Below, in pieces: positions 28,645 through 39,526 of a stretch of 64,000 nucleotides of DNA. A program made the translations under genes and the position numbers. The notes under the pieces were generated by a model. The model did not search any database. It saw only the letters and a program-made list of their open reading frames with translations, and was not told the DNA's origin. Each line of letters starts with the position of its first letter. Position 1 is the stretch's first letter. The stretch spans positions 124,001 through 188,000 of the forward strand of contig NZ_JADOEL010000004.1 of the NCBI RefSeq assembly GCF_015645465.1, written 5' to 3'. Origin of the DNA: Herminiimonas contaminans. GTDB taxonomy: Bacteria > Pseudomonadota > Gammaproteobacteria > Burkholderiales > Burkholderiaceae_D.

Positions 28645-30063
28645 ATGAGACGTAATCGCAAAGCAAAAATCGTTGCTACCCTGGGCCCAGCAAGTGGTGA
28701 TCTGGAAACCATCAGCGCATTGTTTGAAGCTGGTGTGGACATGTTCCGCTTCAACTTCAGCCATGGTTCGCACGAAGATCACCGCGCACGTCACGAAATC
28801 GTGCGTAGCCTGGAAACCAAATATGGCCGTCCAGTTGCCATCCTCTGTGATCTGCAAGGTCCGAAGATTCGTCTGGGTACCTTCAACGGCGATTCCGCGG
28901 TGTTGACTGAAGGTTCGCAATTCGTGCTCGACCGCGATCAGACGCCAGGTGATGCAACACGCGTTTACCTGCCACATCCTGAGTTGTTTGCAGTTGTCAA
29001 AGCTGGTCAAAACCTGTTGTTCGATGACGGCAAAATTCGTGTTTCGATCGAAAGCAACTCGGGTGACCGCATCGTCACACGTGTGACTACAGGCGGCAAG
29101 ATTTCGAACCGCAAAGGCGTCAACGTACCAGACGCAATTCTGCCTATCCCTGCAATGACACCGAAAGATCTGGTTGATCTGGAATTTGCATTGTCGTTGG
29201 GCGTGGACTGGGTAGCTCTGTCGTTCGTGCAACAAGTTTCCGATATCGAAGATGCACGCAAGATCATCGGCGACCGCGCTCTGATCCAATCGAAGATCGA
29301 AAAACCAGCAGCAATGCTCGACATCGATGCGATTTGTAAAGCTTCTGACTCCGTCATGGTTGCTCGTGGTGATCTGGGTGTTGAACTGCCGATCTCGCAA
29401 GTACCGCGCGCTCAAAAAGAAATCATCCGTGTATCGCGTAAATACGGCCGTCCAACCATCGTTGCAACACACATGTTGGAATCGATGACCGAATCGCCTA
29501 TGCCTACCCGTGCAGAAGCATCGGACGTTGCCAACGCCATATACGAAGGCGCAGATGCCGTGATGTTGTCCGCAGAATCGGCCAGCGGCAAGAACCCTGT
29601 TCGTGCTGTGCAAATGATGGACAGCATCATCAAGGAAGTGGAAAACGATCCGGTCTACCGCACACTGCTGGATGCACAGCAAGTGGCACCACGTCCAACG
29701 CCGGAAGATGCAATCTGCAACGCCTTGCGTGACACCACCGCTGCGATCAAAGCTGTCGCTACTGTGACATACACCAAATCCGGTAGCACCAGCATGAGCG
29801 CTGCGCGTGTACGTCCGACCACATCGATCCTGAGCATCACTCCAGAACTGAAGACTGCACGTCGTCTGGCATGGGTCTGGGGTATCCACTCGATCGTTGG
29901 TGGCCAGGATGTTAAGTCTGTTGATGACATGGTCAGCGAAGCAGTGGCGGCCGCCGTGCATGAAGGTTTTGCCACGAAGGGTGATTACATCGCTATCTCG
30001 GCTGGCTTGCCATTCGGTGAATCGGGTACAACCAACTTGTTGCACATCGCAACAGTTAAGTAA
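28645..30063 (+). CDS. pyk: Pyruvate kinase
   Basis: A 472-aa pyruvate kinase with the start motif RKAKIVATLGPAS, the ADP/Mg site MFRFNFSHGSHEDH, the catalytic-Lys region LIQSKIEKPAAMLDID (near residue 220) and GDLGVELPISQVPRAQK. The C-terminal part includes TKSGSTSMSAARVRP. In Burkholderiales a pyk copy often follows ttuD in the glyoxylate/tartrate pathway, and a second general pyk is expected elsewhere. The leader has a short TTCATTTT-type repeat at about 28608-28628. Confidence 0.95.
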   Translation: MRRNRKAKIVATLGPASGDLETISALFEAGVDMFRFNFSHGSHEDHRARHEIVRSLETKYGRPVAILCDLQGPKIRLGTFNGDSAVLTEGSQFVLDRDQTPGDATRVYLPHPELFAVVKAGQNLLFDDGKIRVSIESNSGDRIVTRVTTGGKISNRKGVNVPDAILPIPAMTPKDLVDLEFALSLGVDWVALSFVQQVSDIEDARKIIGDRALIQSKIEKPAAMLDIDAICKASDSVMVARGDLGVELPISQVPRAQKEIIRVSRKYGRPTIVATHMLESMTESPMPTRAEASDVANAIYEGADAVMLSAESASGKNPVRAVQMMDSIIKEVENDPVYRTLLDAQQVAPRPTPEDAICNALRDTTAAIKAVATVTYTKSGSTSMSAARVRPTTSILSITPELKTARRLAWVWGIHSIVGGQDVKSVDDMVSEAVAAAVHEGFATKGDYIAISAGLPFGESGTTNLLHIATVK

Positions 30064-30082
30064 TACCTGAGTTGTAACAGTT

Positions 30083-30165
30083 TCTGGAAAACAGCATGCT
30101 TGCCGTTTTCCAGAACTGACATGAATGGTTTGTTTTCCGGTAGGCAAGCAAGCCATTCATGTCAG
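30083..30165. repeat. Two successive perfect inverted repeats after pyk
   Basis: First: TCTGGAAAAC (30083-30092) and GTTTTCCAGA (30105-30114). Second: CTGACATGAATGG (30116-30128) and CCATTCATGTCAG (30153-30165), 13-bp arms. GCTTGCC near 30099 can also pair with GGCAAGC inside the second loop. No T-run follows, so it is a double-hairpin 3' end or barrier, not a classical terminator. Confidence 0.7.
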
Positions 30166-30189
30166 ATGTAAAAGTTTGATCCGGGTCAA

Positions 30190-30217
30190 TTGACATAGTC
30201 GTTTTATTGCATAGACT
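30190..30217 (+). promoter_or_regulatory. Sigma-70 promoter for the thi operon
   Basis: TTGACA (30190-30195), a 16-bp spacer and TAGACT (30212-30217). A start near 30224 would put the TPP riboswitch about 30 nt into the transcript. Confidence 0.75.
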
Positions 30218-30253
30218 CGCGTTGTAGTTTGTTGCACCCGTTGTAGAAGTAAA

Positions 30254-30343
30254 AAGCTAGGGGTCCTAGGCAGATGCATACCGCATCCCGCCGGGTGAGA
30301 AAAACCCTTGAACCTGATCTGGATAATGCCAGCGAAGGGAAGC
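30254..30343 (+). ncRNA. TPP riboswitch (THI element)
   Basis: The conserved THI-box blocks are present in order: AAGCTAGGGGTCC near the start, GGTGAGA, ACCCTTGAACCTGATCTGG, ATAATGCCAGCGAAGGGAAGCT. The aptamer is about 90 nt. Downstream, CTCCTT (30431-30436) and GGCTCC (30441-30446) can each pair with the AAGGAG/GGAGCC ribosome-site region at 30465-30472, so TPP probably controls translation of thiC. Confidence 0.93.
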
Positions 30344-30409
30344 TAACGAAGACCAGTTGTATCGCATCAAGATTTGAATTGCATCGTCCTCGCTGCAACT
30401 CCTTTTTGA

Positions 30410-32592
<2,183 letters not shown>

Positions 32593-32605
32593 ACCATCTG
32601 TAAGC

Positions 32606-32630
32606 AGCGAGGCAGGCTACTTGCCTCGCT
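32606..32630 (+). other. Hairpin between thiS and thiG
   Basis: AGCGAGGCA (32606-32614) and TGCCTCGCT (32622-32630), perfect 9-bp arms, followed by a weak ATTCTTCTT tract. Possible partial terminator or processing site. Confidence 0.45.
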
Positions 32631-32654
32631 ATTCTTCTTAAACAGGAGTGACCC

Positions 32655-33452
32655 ATGAGCAGTATCTATTTCCCTGACGACCAATTGACGATCGCAGGCA
32701 CCACTTACCGTTCCCGCCTCCTGGTAGGCAGCGGCAAATACAAAGACCTCGAGCAAACACGTGCTGCCAGCGAAGCAAGTGGTGCACAAATCGTCACCGT
32801 TGCTATCCGTCGCGTCAACATCGGCCAGGATCCGAATGCGCCTAGCCTGCTTGATGTACTGCCACCATCCGAATACACCTTGCTGCCGAACTCGGCTGGT
32901 TGCTACAACGCAGCTGATGCGGTCTACACCTTGCAACTGGGTCGTGAAATCCTCGGCGGTCACAAGTTGTGCAAGCTGGAAGTACTGGGCGATGAAAAGA
33001 CCCTGTTCCCGAACATGCCGGAAACCCTGAAAGCAGCAGAAACGCTGGTCAAGGATGGTTTTGATGTCATGGTCTATTGCAGCGATGATCCTATCCAGGC
33101 GCGCATGCTGGAAGACATCGGTTGCGCCGCCATCATGCCGCTGGCTTCATTGATCGGCTCGGGCATGGGCATCCTCAACCCTTGGAACCTGTCGCTCATC
33201 ATCGAACAAAGCAAAGTCCCGGTCATCGTCGATGCTGGTGTTGGTACGGCTTCGGATGCAGCGATTGCAATGGAACTGGGTTGCGACGGTGTGCTGATGA
33301 ACACAGCCATTGCTGGTGCGCAAGATCCGGTGCGTATGGCGCATGCAATGAAACTGGGCATAGAAGCCGGGCGCAATGCTTACCTGGCAGGTCGTATCGC
33401 CCGTAAATTCGCCGCATCCCCATCGTCACCTATGGCTGGGCGTGTGGTTTAA
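32655..33452 (+). CDS. thiG: Thiazole synthase ThiG
   Basis: A 265-aa TIM-barrel enzyme that builds the thiazole phosphate ring from DXP, ThiS-thiocarboxylate and an imine. The catalytic Lys lies in [18 protein letters not shown]. Phosphate-binding motifs are GSGMGILNP and [12 protein letters not shown]. The start follows an AACAGGAGTG ribosome site. It completes thiCSG; ThDP is the cofactor of Gcl and Oxc in the same region. Confidence 0.96.
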   Translation: MSSIYFPDDQLTIAGTTYRSRLLVGSGKYKDLEQTRAASEASGAQIVTVAIRRVNIGQDPNAPSLLDVLPPSEYTLLPNSAGCYNAADAVYTLQLGREILGGHKLCKLEVLGDEKTLFPNMPETLKAAETLVKDGFDVMVYCSDDPIQARMLEDIGCAAIMPLASLIGSGMGILNPWNLSLIIEQSKVPVIVDAGVGTASDAAIAMELGCDGVLMNTAIAGAQDPVRMAHAMKLGIEAGRNAYLAGRIARKFAASPSSPMAGRVV

Positions 33453-33554
33453 GCTGTTGGCAGCGGCAGGGTCATTTATGTGTGGGATTGGCAGATAAAG
33501 CGATTATCGAATATCCTTGCTGCCTTCAATGTCTACACAATTAAAGGATTTACC

Positions 33555-34532
33555 ATGCGCGCGATCGAGATTACTCAGCCAGGCCCACCAGATGTCTTGA
33601 AGCTGTGCGAGCGTCCCATGCCCGAGCCTAAGGCTGGCGAAGTATTGATCAAAGTGCATGCGGCGGGTATTAACCGTCCTGACGTGCTGCAACGTACGGG
33701 TAATTATCCGGTGCCTAAAGGCGCATCGGATTTGCCAGGCCTCGAAGTAGCCGGTGAAATCGTCGGCGGCGACCTGGCTGGTACCGATTTCAAGCTGGGC
33801 GATATGATTTGCGCACTGGCGCAGGGCGGTGGCTACGCCGAGTACTGCACCGCACCGGTCGAGCAATGCCTGCCTATTCCTAAAGGCCTGGATGCGGTGG
33901 AAGCGGCGTCACTGCCGGAAACATTCTTCACAGTCTGGAGCAATGTATTTGATCGTGTCGGTTTGAGCGGCGATGAAACCTTGTTGGTACAAGGTGGTAC
34001 GTCCGGCATCGGCGTCACAGCGATCCAGATCGCCAAGGCACTTGGTCATCGCGTGTTTGCAACCGCTGGTAGCGACGACAAGGCTCGTGCTTGCGAGGTG
34101 ATGGGGGCCGAACGCGGCATCAATTACAAGACTGAAGATTTTGTCGAAGTAGTCAAAGCCGCAACCGGCGGCAAGGGTGTGGACGTTATCCTCGATATGG
34201 TTGGTGGTGATTACGTATCGCGTGAAATTCGTTGTCTCGCAGATGATGGCCGTCTCGTTTTCATCGCGCTGTTGGGTGGTAATAAGGCCGAAGTCAGCCT
34301 GGGTCAAATCCTTTTGCGTCGTCTGACAATTACCGGTTCAACTTTGCGTCCGCGTCCGGTCGCATTCAAGGCTGCGATTGCGAAACAGTTGCGCGAGCGT
34401 GTCTGGCCATTGATCGAAGCAGGCAAGATCAAACCGGTGATCTACCAGACCTTCCCGTTGGAAGAGGCAGCACAAGCGCATGCGCTGATGGAAACCAGCA
34501 CACACATCGGCAAAATTATCCTGAAGGTATAA
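33555..34532 (+). CDS. NAD(P)H quinone oxidoreductase (zeta-crystallin/PIG3 type)
   Basis: A 325-aa zinc-independent medium-chain dehydrogenase. The start MRAIEITQPGPPDVL was chosen by family start; the open 25 codons before it are not homologous. It has the NADPH motif VQGGTSGIGVTAIQIAKALG near residue 143 and the quinone-reductase context LPGLEVAGEIVGGDL. The electron acceptor is unknown. It lies between thiG and a convergent LysR gene. Confidence 0.9.
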   Translation: MRAIEITQPGPPDVLKLCERPMPEPKAGEVLIKVHAAGINRPDVLQRTGNYPVPKGASDLPGLEVAGEIVGGDLAGTDFKLGDMICALAQGGGYAEYCTAPVEQCLPIPKGLDAVEAASLPETFFTVWSNVFDRVGLSGDETLLVQGGTSGIGVTAIQIAKALGHRVFATAGSDDKARACEVMGAERGINYKTEDFVEVVKAATGGKGVDVILDMVGGDYVSREIRCLADDGRLVFIALLGGNKAEVSLGQILLRRLTITGSTLRPRPVAFKAAIAKQLRERVWPLIEAGKIKPVIYQTFPLEEAAQAHALMETSTHIGKIILKV

Positions 34533-34550
34533 GCACCGCTCGATGCAATA

Positions 34551-34587
34551 AAAAAGCCCGCCAGTCTCTGCAGACTGGCGGGCTTTT
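34551..34587. terminator. Bidirectional terminator, quinone oxidoreductase / LysR
   Basis: GCCCGCCAGTCT-CTGC-AGACTGGCGGGC, a 12-bp perfect stem between A5 and T5, at the junction of two convergent genes. Confidence 0.92.
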
Positions 34588-34606
34588 TGTTGGGAGAAGA
34601 GCAGAA

Positions 34607-35587
34607 TTATTTTTTGCTCTTGCCCAATGCTTTCGCTGGCAAGTCGCTCAACTGCTTGCCCGGTTTCGGGTTGTAACGCACCAGGCGTTCTATCAACTCA
34701 GGGCCTTCTTCCAGCAGGAAGTCTTTAAAGGCTTGCGCAACTGGTGGCAGGCGCTTGTTCTTCCGGTGCACGATATACCAATTCAGCATGACCGGGAAGC
34801 CTTCGACATCCAGCACAGCCAGGCTGCCTGCCTGCAGTTCCAGGCTGATGGTATGTGCGGATAGAAAGCTCACGCCCATGCCCGCAATCACCGCCTGCTT
34901 GATGGTTTCGGTACTACGGATTTCCATTGCGACATTGATGTCGTTGATGCGATCGCCGAAACCGTCTTCCATCGAGTGCCAGGTATCCGAACCTTTTTCG
35001 CGCACGACGAAGGGTTCCTGCATCAGCCTGCTCATCGGGATATTTTTTTGCGCTACCAGTGGATGGTCAGGTGCGGCCACGATCACGTAAGGATGCGGTG
35101 CAAATGCTTCGTTGATGGTATCCATATCGGTCGGCGGCCGCACCATAATCGCGATGTCGGTCAGATTGCTGGTCATCTGGTTCAGCAAGCCTTCGCGATT
35201 GTGTACTGACAGATTCAGCGTCACGCCCTGATGGCTGCGCGCAAATTCCACCAGCAGGCGCGGGAAGAAGTAATCGCCTGCGCTGATAACCGCAACGTTC
35301 AGCTTGCCTCCGGTGATGCCCTTGAACTGCGTCATCGCATCTTCCGCTTCCTGGAACTGCTGGATGATGGTGCGACTGTAGTGCAGCAGTTCGGAGCCGC
35401 CGGGCGTGAGATAGATTTTCTTCCCTAATTGTTCGAACAGGGCAAGGCCGGCATGCTCCTCCAGCTTCTTGACCTGGGTGGAAACCGCGGGTTGGGTGAG
35501 GTGCAATTCTTCTGCAGCCCGCGAAAAGCTTAGGTGGCGGGCAACCGTCTCAAAAACCTTCAGTTGCCGGAGTGTTGCGTTCTTCAT
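34607..35587 (-). CDS. LysR family regulator (CbbR-like)
   Basis: A 326-aa LysR protein; HTH LKVFETVARHLSFSRAAEEL and LTQPAVSTQVKKLEEHAGLA. The effector domain starts GGKLNVAVISAGDYFFPRLL, close to CbbR-type regulators, and a basic C-terminal tail (KALGKSKK) is present. It is divergent from a 111-aa gene; the palindrome between them at 35627-35656 recurs upstream of that gene's paralogue at 60905. No cbb genes are present, so the signal is probably a carbon metabolite. Confidence 0.92.
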   Translation of the reverse strand: MKNATLRQLKVFETVARHLSFSRAAEELHLTQPAVSTQVKKLEEHAGLALFEQLGKKIYLTPGGSELLHYSRTIIQQFQEAEDAMTQFKGITGGKLNVAVISAGDYFFPRLLVEFARSHQGVTLNLSVHNREGLLNQMTSNLTDIAIMVRPPTDMDTINEAFAPHPYVIVAAPDHPLVAQKNIPMSRLMQEPFVVREKGSDTWHSMEDGFGDRINDINVAMEIRSTETIKQAVIAGMGVSFLSAHTISLELQAGSLAVLDVEGFPVMLNWYIVHRKNKRLPPVAQAFKDFLLEEGPELIERLVRYNPKPGKQLSDLPAKALGKSKK

Positions 35588-35626
35588 GGCAGGAATAGTC
35601 GATGTATAAGCTTAAAGGAATCATTA

Positions 35627-35656
35627 TGATTAAATACTTTAACTATGCCTAATCAT
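35627..35656. promoter_or_regulatory. Palindromic operator upstream of the first 111-aa gene
   Basis: ATGATTA (35627-35633) and TAATCAT (35650-35656). The sequence between them, AATACTTTAACTAT, is repeated almost exactly at 60780-60816. It is a candidate site for the adjacent LysR regulator. Confidence 0.6.
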
Positions 35657-35731
35657 TTTTTGCCCCTAAGATGCATTTAAGTTTAGAAAACAACGCTAAA
35701 TGAGTACCAAAATCTAGACAGGAGACTTACT

Positions 35732-36067
35732 ATGTTCACAGCCGCGTTGGATCAATATTCTGCAGATGATGCAGCGGATCTACATCGTAACGCTTATAAC
35801 GCAGCGTTTTACGAACTCGGCTTGAGCTGGTATTGGGATGCGAACACCGACGATGATCTTGCCGTCGCCGCAGGTGGTCGCAAGCGTCTTCAACATTATC
35901 TGGAAACTTGCCAACAGCATCTCCTGAAAGTGTATGAAGCCGATTTCCTGATTGAAGCAATTCAAGCCGCCAAAGCACGCTGCTATGAAACCATGACTGC
36001 CTCTGGAACCCGCGTAACACGCTCGGTGAACTGGGCTGAGTTTCAACGGGGCGAAGTAGGCGTTTGA
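35732..36067 (+). CDS. Conserved 111-aa protein of unknown function (copy 1)
   Basis: A soluble 111-aa protein with no recognised domain. Its signature is YNAAFYELGLSWYWD (residues 23-37), then LLKVYEADFLIEAIQAAK (about 69-86), RCYETM and a C-terminal VNWAEFQRGEVGV. It is predicted helical, without signal peptide or membrane segment. A paralogue of equal length is encoded at 60905-61240. It is divergent from a LysR gene and precedes sucCD. A role tied to oxalate growth is inferred from location only. Confidence 0.8.
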   Translation: MFTAALDQYSADDAADLHRNAYNAAFYELGLSWYWDANTDDDLAVAAGGRKRLQHYLETCQQHLLKVYEADFLIEAIQAAKARCYETMTASGTRVTRSVNWAEFQRGEVGV

Positions 36068-36477
36068 GCACGGTATCCTTGTGGATTGTGTCATGACCTG
36101 ACGCAATCGCAGTGGATGCAAGGCAATTTGACTGTGTACATCAATCTATCGGTTCGATGTTGCGCCGCGTCAAATTTGCAGCTCACTCCATTTGTTGTAA
36201 CTGATGCGAATTAATCCTCGCGCGATAGCCGTTTTCTTCATCGATTTTTGCATAAGTATGATCGATTAAGGTGCGGCAAGTATCGAATCTTAACCGTGGT
36301 CAAGGATATCGGGATACTCTTCTCGGACAATCCACGTCACCGTTAATTTCGATATAGCAGCAGTTAAAATAGCAGCTTTTTTGCTGGGAGCATCGACGGT
36401 TTTTGCGTGGATTCAAGCAAAAGAAAATTTATCGCAGCATAAAGCTGCCAAAAAATTGATTATCAACAAGGACGATC
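36068..36477. other. Long sucC leader without gene
   Basis: About 410 bp with no gene. It contains TTAACC-GT-GGTCAA (36290-36303), one mismatch from the palindrome found before oxc, followed 22 bp later by GACAAT, a possible -10. Confidence 0.4.
36290..36331 (+). promoter_or_regulatory. Degenerate Crp/Fnr-type site upstream of sucC
   Basis: TTAACCGTGGTCAA differs from the TTGACC-NN-GGTCAA palindrome at one base and has the same 22-bp distance to a -10-like GACAAT (36326-36331). Confidence 0.35.
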
Positions 36478-37644
36478 ATGAATATCCACGAGTATCAAGG
36501 AAAAGAAATACTGCGTAAGTATGGTGTTACGACACCAAAAGGTTTCCCCTGTTTTTCCGTAGATGAAGCTGTTCAGGCTGCAGAAAAACTCGGCGGCAAA
36601 GTTTGGGTTGTTAAGGCTCAGATTCACGCAGGTGGCCGTGGCAAAGGCGGCGGTGTCAAGGTCGCAAAATCGCTGGATGAAGTGCGTAAATACGCAAACG
36701 ACATCCTCGGCATGACGCTGGTAACACACCAAACCGGTCCTGAAGGCCGTCTGGTTAAGCGTTTGCTGATCGAAGAAGGCGCGGACATCAAAAAAGAACT
36801 GTACGTCGGCATGGTCGTTGACCGTGGTAGCCAACGCGTTGCACTGATGGCATCCAGCGAAGGCGGCATGGACATCGAACACGTTGCTGAACACACTCCT
36901 GAGAAAATTCACAAGGTATTCATCGATCCAGTTACAGGTTTGCTCGATAGCGAGGCTGATGACATCGCCCGCAAAATCGGCGTACCAGAAGGTTCGATCG
37001 GCCAGGCACGTGCATTCATGCAAGGCCTGTACAAAGCATTCGACGAAACCGATGCATCGCTGGCAGAGATCAATCCATTGATCGTGACTGGCGACGACCG
37101 TATCGTTGCACTCGACGCGAAATTTAACTTCGATTCGAACGCCATGTACCGTCATCCTGAAATCCAGGAAATGCGCGATCTGGACGAAGAAGATCCAGCA
37201 GAAATCGAAGCATCGAAATTTGACCTGACCTACATCTCGCTCGACGGCAACATCGGCTGCCTGGTTAACGGCGCTGGTCTGGCTATGGCAACCATGGACG
37301 TCATCAAGCTGTACGGCGGTTCGCCAGCTAACTTCCTCGACGTAGGCGGCGGTGCTACGACTGAGAAAGTAACTGAAGCATTCAAGATCATGTTGAAGAA
37401 CCCGGACATCAAGGCGATCCTGGTTAACATCTTCGGCGGCATCATGAAGTGCGACGTGATTGCGCAAGGCGTGATCGCTGCAGCAAAACAAGTTGATCTG
37501 ACAGTTCCACTGGTCGTTCGTATGGCTGGTACCAATGAAGAACTGGGCAAGAAGATCCTGGCTGAATCGGGTCTTCCTATCATCACGGCAAACAACATGG
37601 CTGAAGCGGCTGAAAAAGTCGTCAACGCAGCACAGGGGAAATAA
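36478..37644 (+). CDS. sucC: Succinyl-CoA synthetase, beta subunit
   Basis: A 388-aa ADP-forming beta subunit, the exact length of E. coli SucC. It has [17 protein letters not shown], the ATP-grasp loop [32 protein letters not shown] and the C-terminal [17 protein letters not shown]. It converts succinyl-CoA and ADP to succinate and ATP or the reverse. It is found without sucAB, beside oxalate genes, where it could feed a succinyl-CoA:oxalate CoA-transferase. Malate thiokinase is a homologous alternative, but the length and motifs fit SucC. Confidence 0.93.
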   Translation: MNIHEYQGKEILRKYGVTTPKGFPCFSVDEAVQAAEKLGGKVWVVKAQIHAGGRGKGGGVKVAKSLDEVRKYANDILGMTLVTHQTGPEGRLVKRLLIEEGADIKKELYVGMVVDRGSQRVALMASSEGGMDIEHVAEHTPEKIHKVFIDPVTGLLDSEADDIARKIGVPEGSIGQARAFMQGLYKAFDETDASLAEINPLIVTGDDRIVALDAKFNFDSNAMYRHPEIQEMRDLDEEDPAEIEASKFDLTYISLDGNIGCLVNGAGLAMATMDVIKLYGGSPANFLDVGGGATTEKVTEAFKIMLKNPDIKAILVNIFGGIMKCDVIAQGVIAAAKQVDLTVPLVVRMAGTNEELGKKILAESGLPIITANNMAEAAEKVVNAAQGK

Positions 37645-37646
37645 GC

Positions 37647-38522
37647 ATGTCAATCCTGATCAATAAAGACACTAAAGTTATCACCCAAGGTATCACTGGT
37701 AAAACCGGTCAGTTCCATACCAAGATGTGTATCGAATACGCAAACGGTAAAAACTGTTTCGTAGCTGGCGTGAACCCTAAAAAAGCAGGCGAATCGTTCG
37801 AAGGCGTGCCTATCTACGGTTCCGTCGCTGAAGCGAAAGCTGAAACAGGTGCAACCGTTTCGGTTATCTATGTTCCGCCTCCGTTCGCTGCTGCTGCAAT
37901 CGACGAAGCTGTTGATGCTGGCGTTGATCTGGTTATCTGCATTACCGAAGGTATCCCAGTTCGCGACATGATCCGCACCAAGCAACGCATGGAAGGCAAG
38001 AAAACCCTGTTGCTCGGACCTAACTGCCCAGGTTTGATTACACCTGATGAAATCAAGATCGGCATCATGCCAGGTCACATCCACAAGAAAGGCCGTATCG
38101 GCGTGGTTTCGCGTTCCGGTACTTTGACCTACGAAGCAGCTGGTCAACTGGCTGAATTCGGCCTGGGTCAATCGACCGTGGTTGGTATCGGTGGTGATCC
38201 AGTCAGCGGCTTGAAGCACATCGACGTGCTGCGCATGTTCAATGACGATCCTGATACCGACGCAGTCATCATGGTTGGTGAAATCGGTGGCGACGCAGAA
38301 GAAACCTGCGCACGCTGGATCAAAGACAACATGAAAAAACCAGTTGTCGGCTTCATCGCTGGTGTTACCGCTCCTGCAGGCAAACGTATGGGCCACGCTG
38401 GCGCGATCATCTCCGGCGGCAAAGGTACAGCACAAGAGAAACTGGCTGTGATGGAAGCGTGCGGCATCAAAGTAACGCGCAATCCAGCTGAAATGGGCCG
38501 TTTGTTGAAATCGGTTCTGTAA
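37647..38522 (+). CDS. sucD: Succinyl-CoA synthetase, alpha subunit
   Basis: A 291-aa alpha subunit with the active-site His in [17 protein letters not shown] and the CoA-binding [38 protein letters not shown] is another SucD signature. It starts 2 bp after the sucC stop codon; two hairpins follow it. It functions with SucC. Confidence 0.95.
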   Translation: MSILINKDTKVITQGITGKTGQFHTKMCIEYANGKNCFVAGVNPKKAGESFEGVPIYGSVAEAKAETGATVSVIYVPPPFAAAAIDEAVDAGVDLVICITEGIPVRDMIRTKQRMEGKKTLLLGPNCPGLITPDEIKIGIMPGHIHKKGRIGVVSRSGTLTYEAAGQLAEFGLGQSTVVGIGGDPVSGLKHIDVLRMFNDDPDTDAVIMVGEIGGDAEETCARWIKDNMKKPVVGFIAGVTAPAGKRMGHAGAIISGGKGTAQEKLAVMEACGIKVTRNPAEMGRLLKSVL

Positions 38523-38534
38523 TAAGTAGTCCTG

Positions 38535-38592
38535 ACACTCCCCATGCATGGGGAGTGTTATCCCTACAGCAAATACCCAGTGTTTGCTGTAG
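38535..38592 (+). terminator. Double hairpin after sucD
   Basis: First stem ACACTCCCC (38535-38543) with GGGGAGTGT (38550-38558). Second stem CTACAGCAAA (38564-38573) with TTTGCTGTAG (38583-38592). Both are perfect; T-runs are short, so termination may be partial. Confidence 0.6.
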
Positions 38593-38739
38593 AGATAGTT
38601 AGCAAATGCAAATGAAGTAGATGTCGCAAGTGCGCGTATGCGCACCGGAATGTGATCGCGCCATAGCGCTGGTCTGCCGTCGGTTCTGCTGCTTGCCTTT
38701 GCTAACAGTACAAGTTTCGAAATCTTAAGAAAGCAAAAA

Positions 38740-39507
38740 ATGTCAAAACGTTGGGTACGGTTTAGTCACGCAGGTAACACACAGTTCGGTACGCTTGAAG
38801 GCGACAACATTCAAGTTCACACCGGCGATATGTACGCTAACCCGGTTAAAACAGACACCGTGTTGAACATCAATGACGTCAAAGTCTTGATGCCAGCACA
38901 ACCAACCAAAATCATCGCTATGTGGAACAATTTCCACGAACTGGCGAAGAAATTGAACCTGGCAGATCCAGCAGAACCGCTGTACCTGATCAAGGCACCT
39001 AATTCCTACCTGAACCCAGGTGAAACCATCCAGAAGCCGCCGACAGACGACAAAGTCGTGTTCGAAGGCGAGCTCGGTATCGTTATCGGCAAAACTGCTA
39101 AAGCAGTGTCGGAAGCGGACGCGATGGACTATGTATTTGGTTACACCGTTGCAAACGACGTTACCGTTGCAACTATCCTGAATCGTGATGAATCGTTTGC
39201 ACAATGGGTGCGCGCTAAAGGTCTGGATACCTTCTGCCCGTTCGGCCCGACGATTGCTACCGATCTGGATCCGACCACATTGGTTGTTAAAACTGTCCTC
39301 AACGGCGATGTTCGTCAAAACTATCCAATTAGCGATATGCGTTTCTCCACGCAGCAATTGGTAAGCATGATTTCCGCCGATATGACGCTGTTCCCAGGCG
39401 ACATCATCCTGTGCGGCACCTCGGTAGGTGTCGGCTCGATGAAGCCAGGTAGCGTCGTGGAAGTTGAGATTGCTGGTATCGGCAAGCTCACAAATGATTT
39501 TAAATAA
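38740..39507 (+). CDS. Fumarylacetoacetate hydrolase family protein
   Basis: A 255-aa FAH-fold enzyme. Metal-binding residues are in FEGELGIVIGKTAKAVS (E-x-E pattern) and FGYTVANDVTVATIL. The C-terminal GDIILCGTSVGVGSMKPG is the family signature. The family includes hydratases, acylpyruvases and oxaloacetate decarboxylases, so the substrate is open. Codon bias is like oxc/gcl. It is followed 19 bp later by a PanE-like gene. Location between sucCD and the transporter suggests an organic-acid role. Confidence 0.88.
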   Translation: MSKRWVRFSHAGNTQFGTLEGDNIQVHTGDMYANPVKTDTVLNINDVKVLMPAQPTKIIAMWNNFHELAKKLNLADPAEPLYLIKAPNSYLNPGETIQKPPTDDKVVFEGELGIVIGKTAKAVSEADAMDYVFGYTVANDVTVATILNRDESFAQWVRAKGLDTFCPFGPTIATDLDPTTLVVKTVLNGDVRQNYPISDMRFSTQQLVSMISADMTLFPGDIILCGTSVGVGSMKPGSVVEVEIAGIGKLTNDFK

Positions 39508-39526
39508 TAGTGGCGAGGTAAATAGT

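Noticed and set aside
30184-30195. GGTCAATTGACA near the thi promoter as a Crp/Fnr site
   Set aside because: The half-sites are in the reverse order and overlap the -35; it is not TTGAC-N4-GTCAA.
36478-38522. Malate thiokinase (mtkAB) instead of sucCD
   Set aside because: Lengths of 388 and 291 aa and the motifs fit succinyl-CoA synthetase, and no other serine-cycle gene lies nearby.
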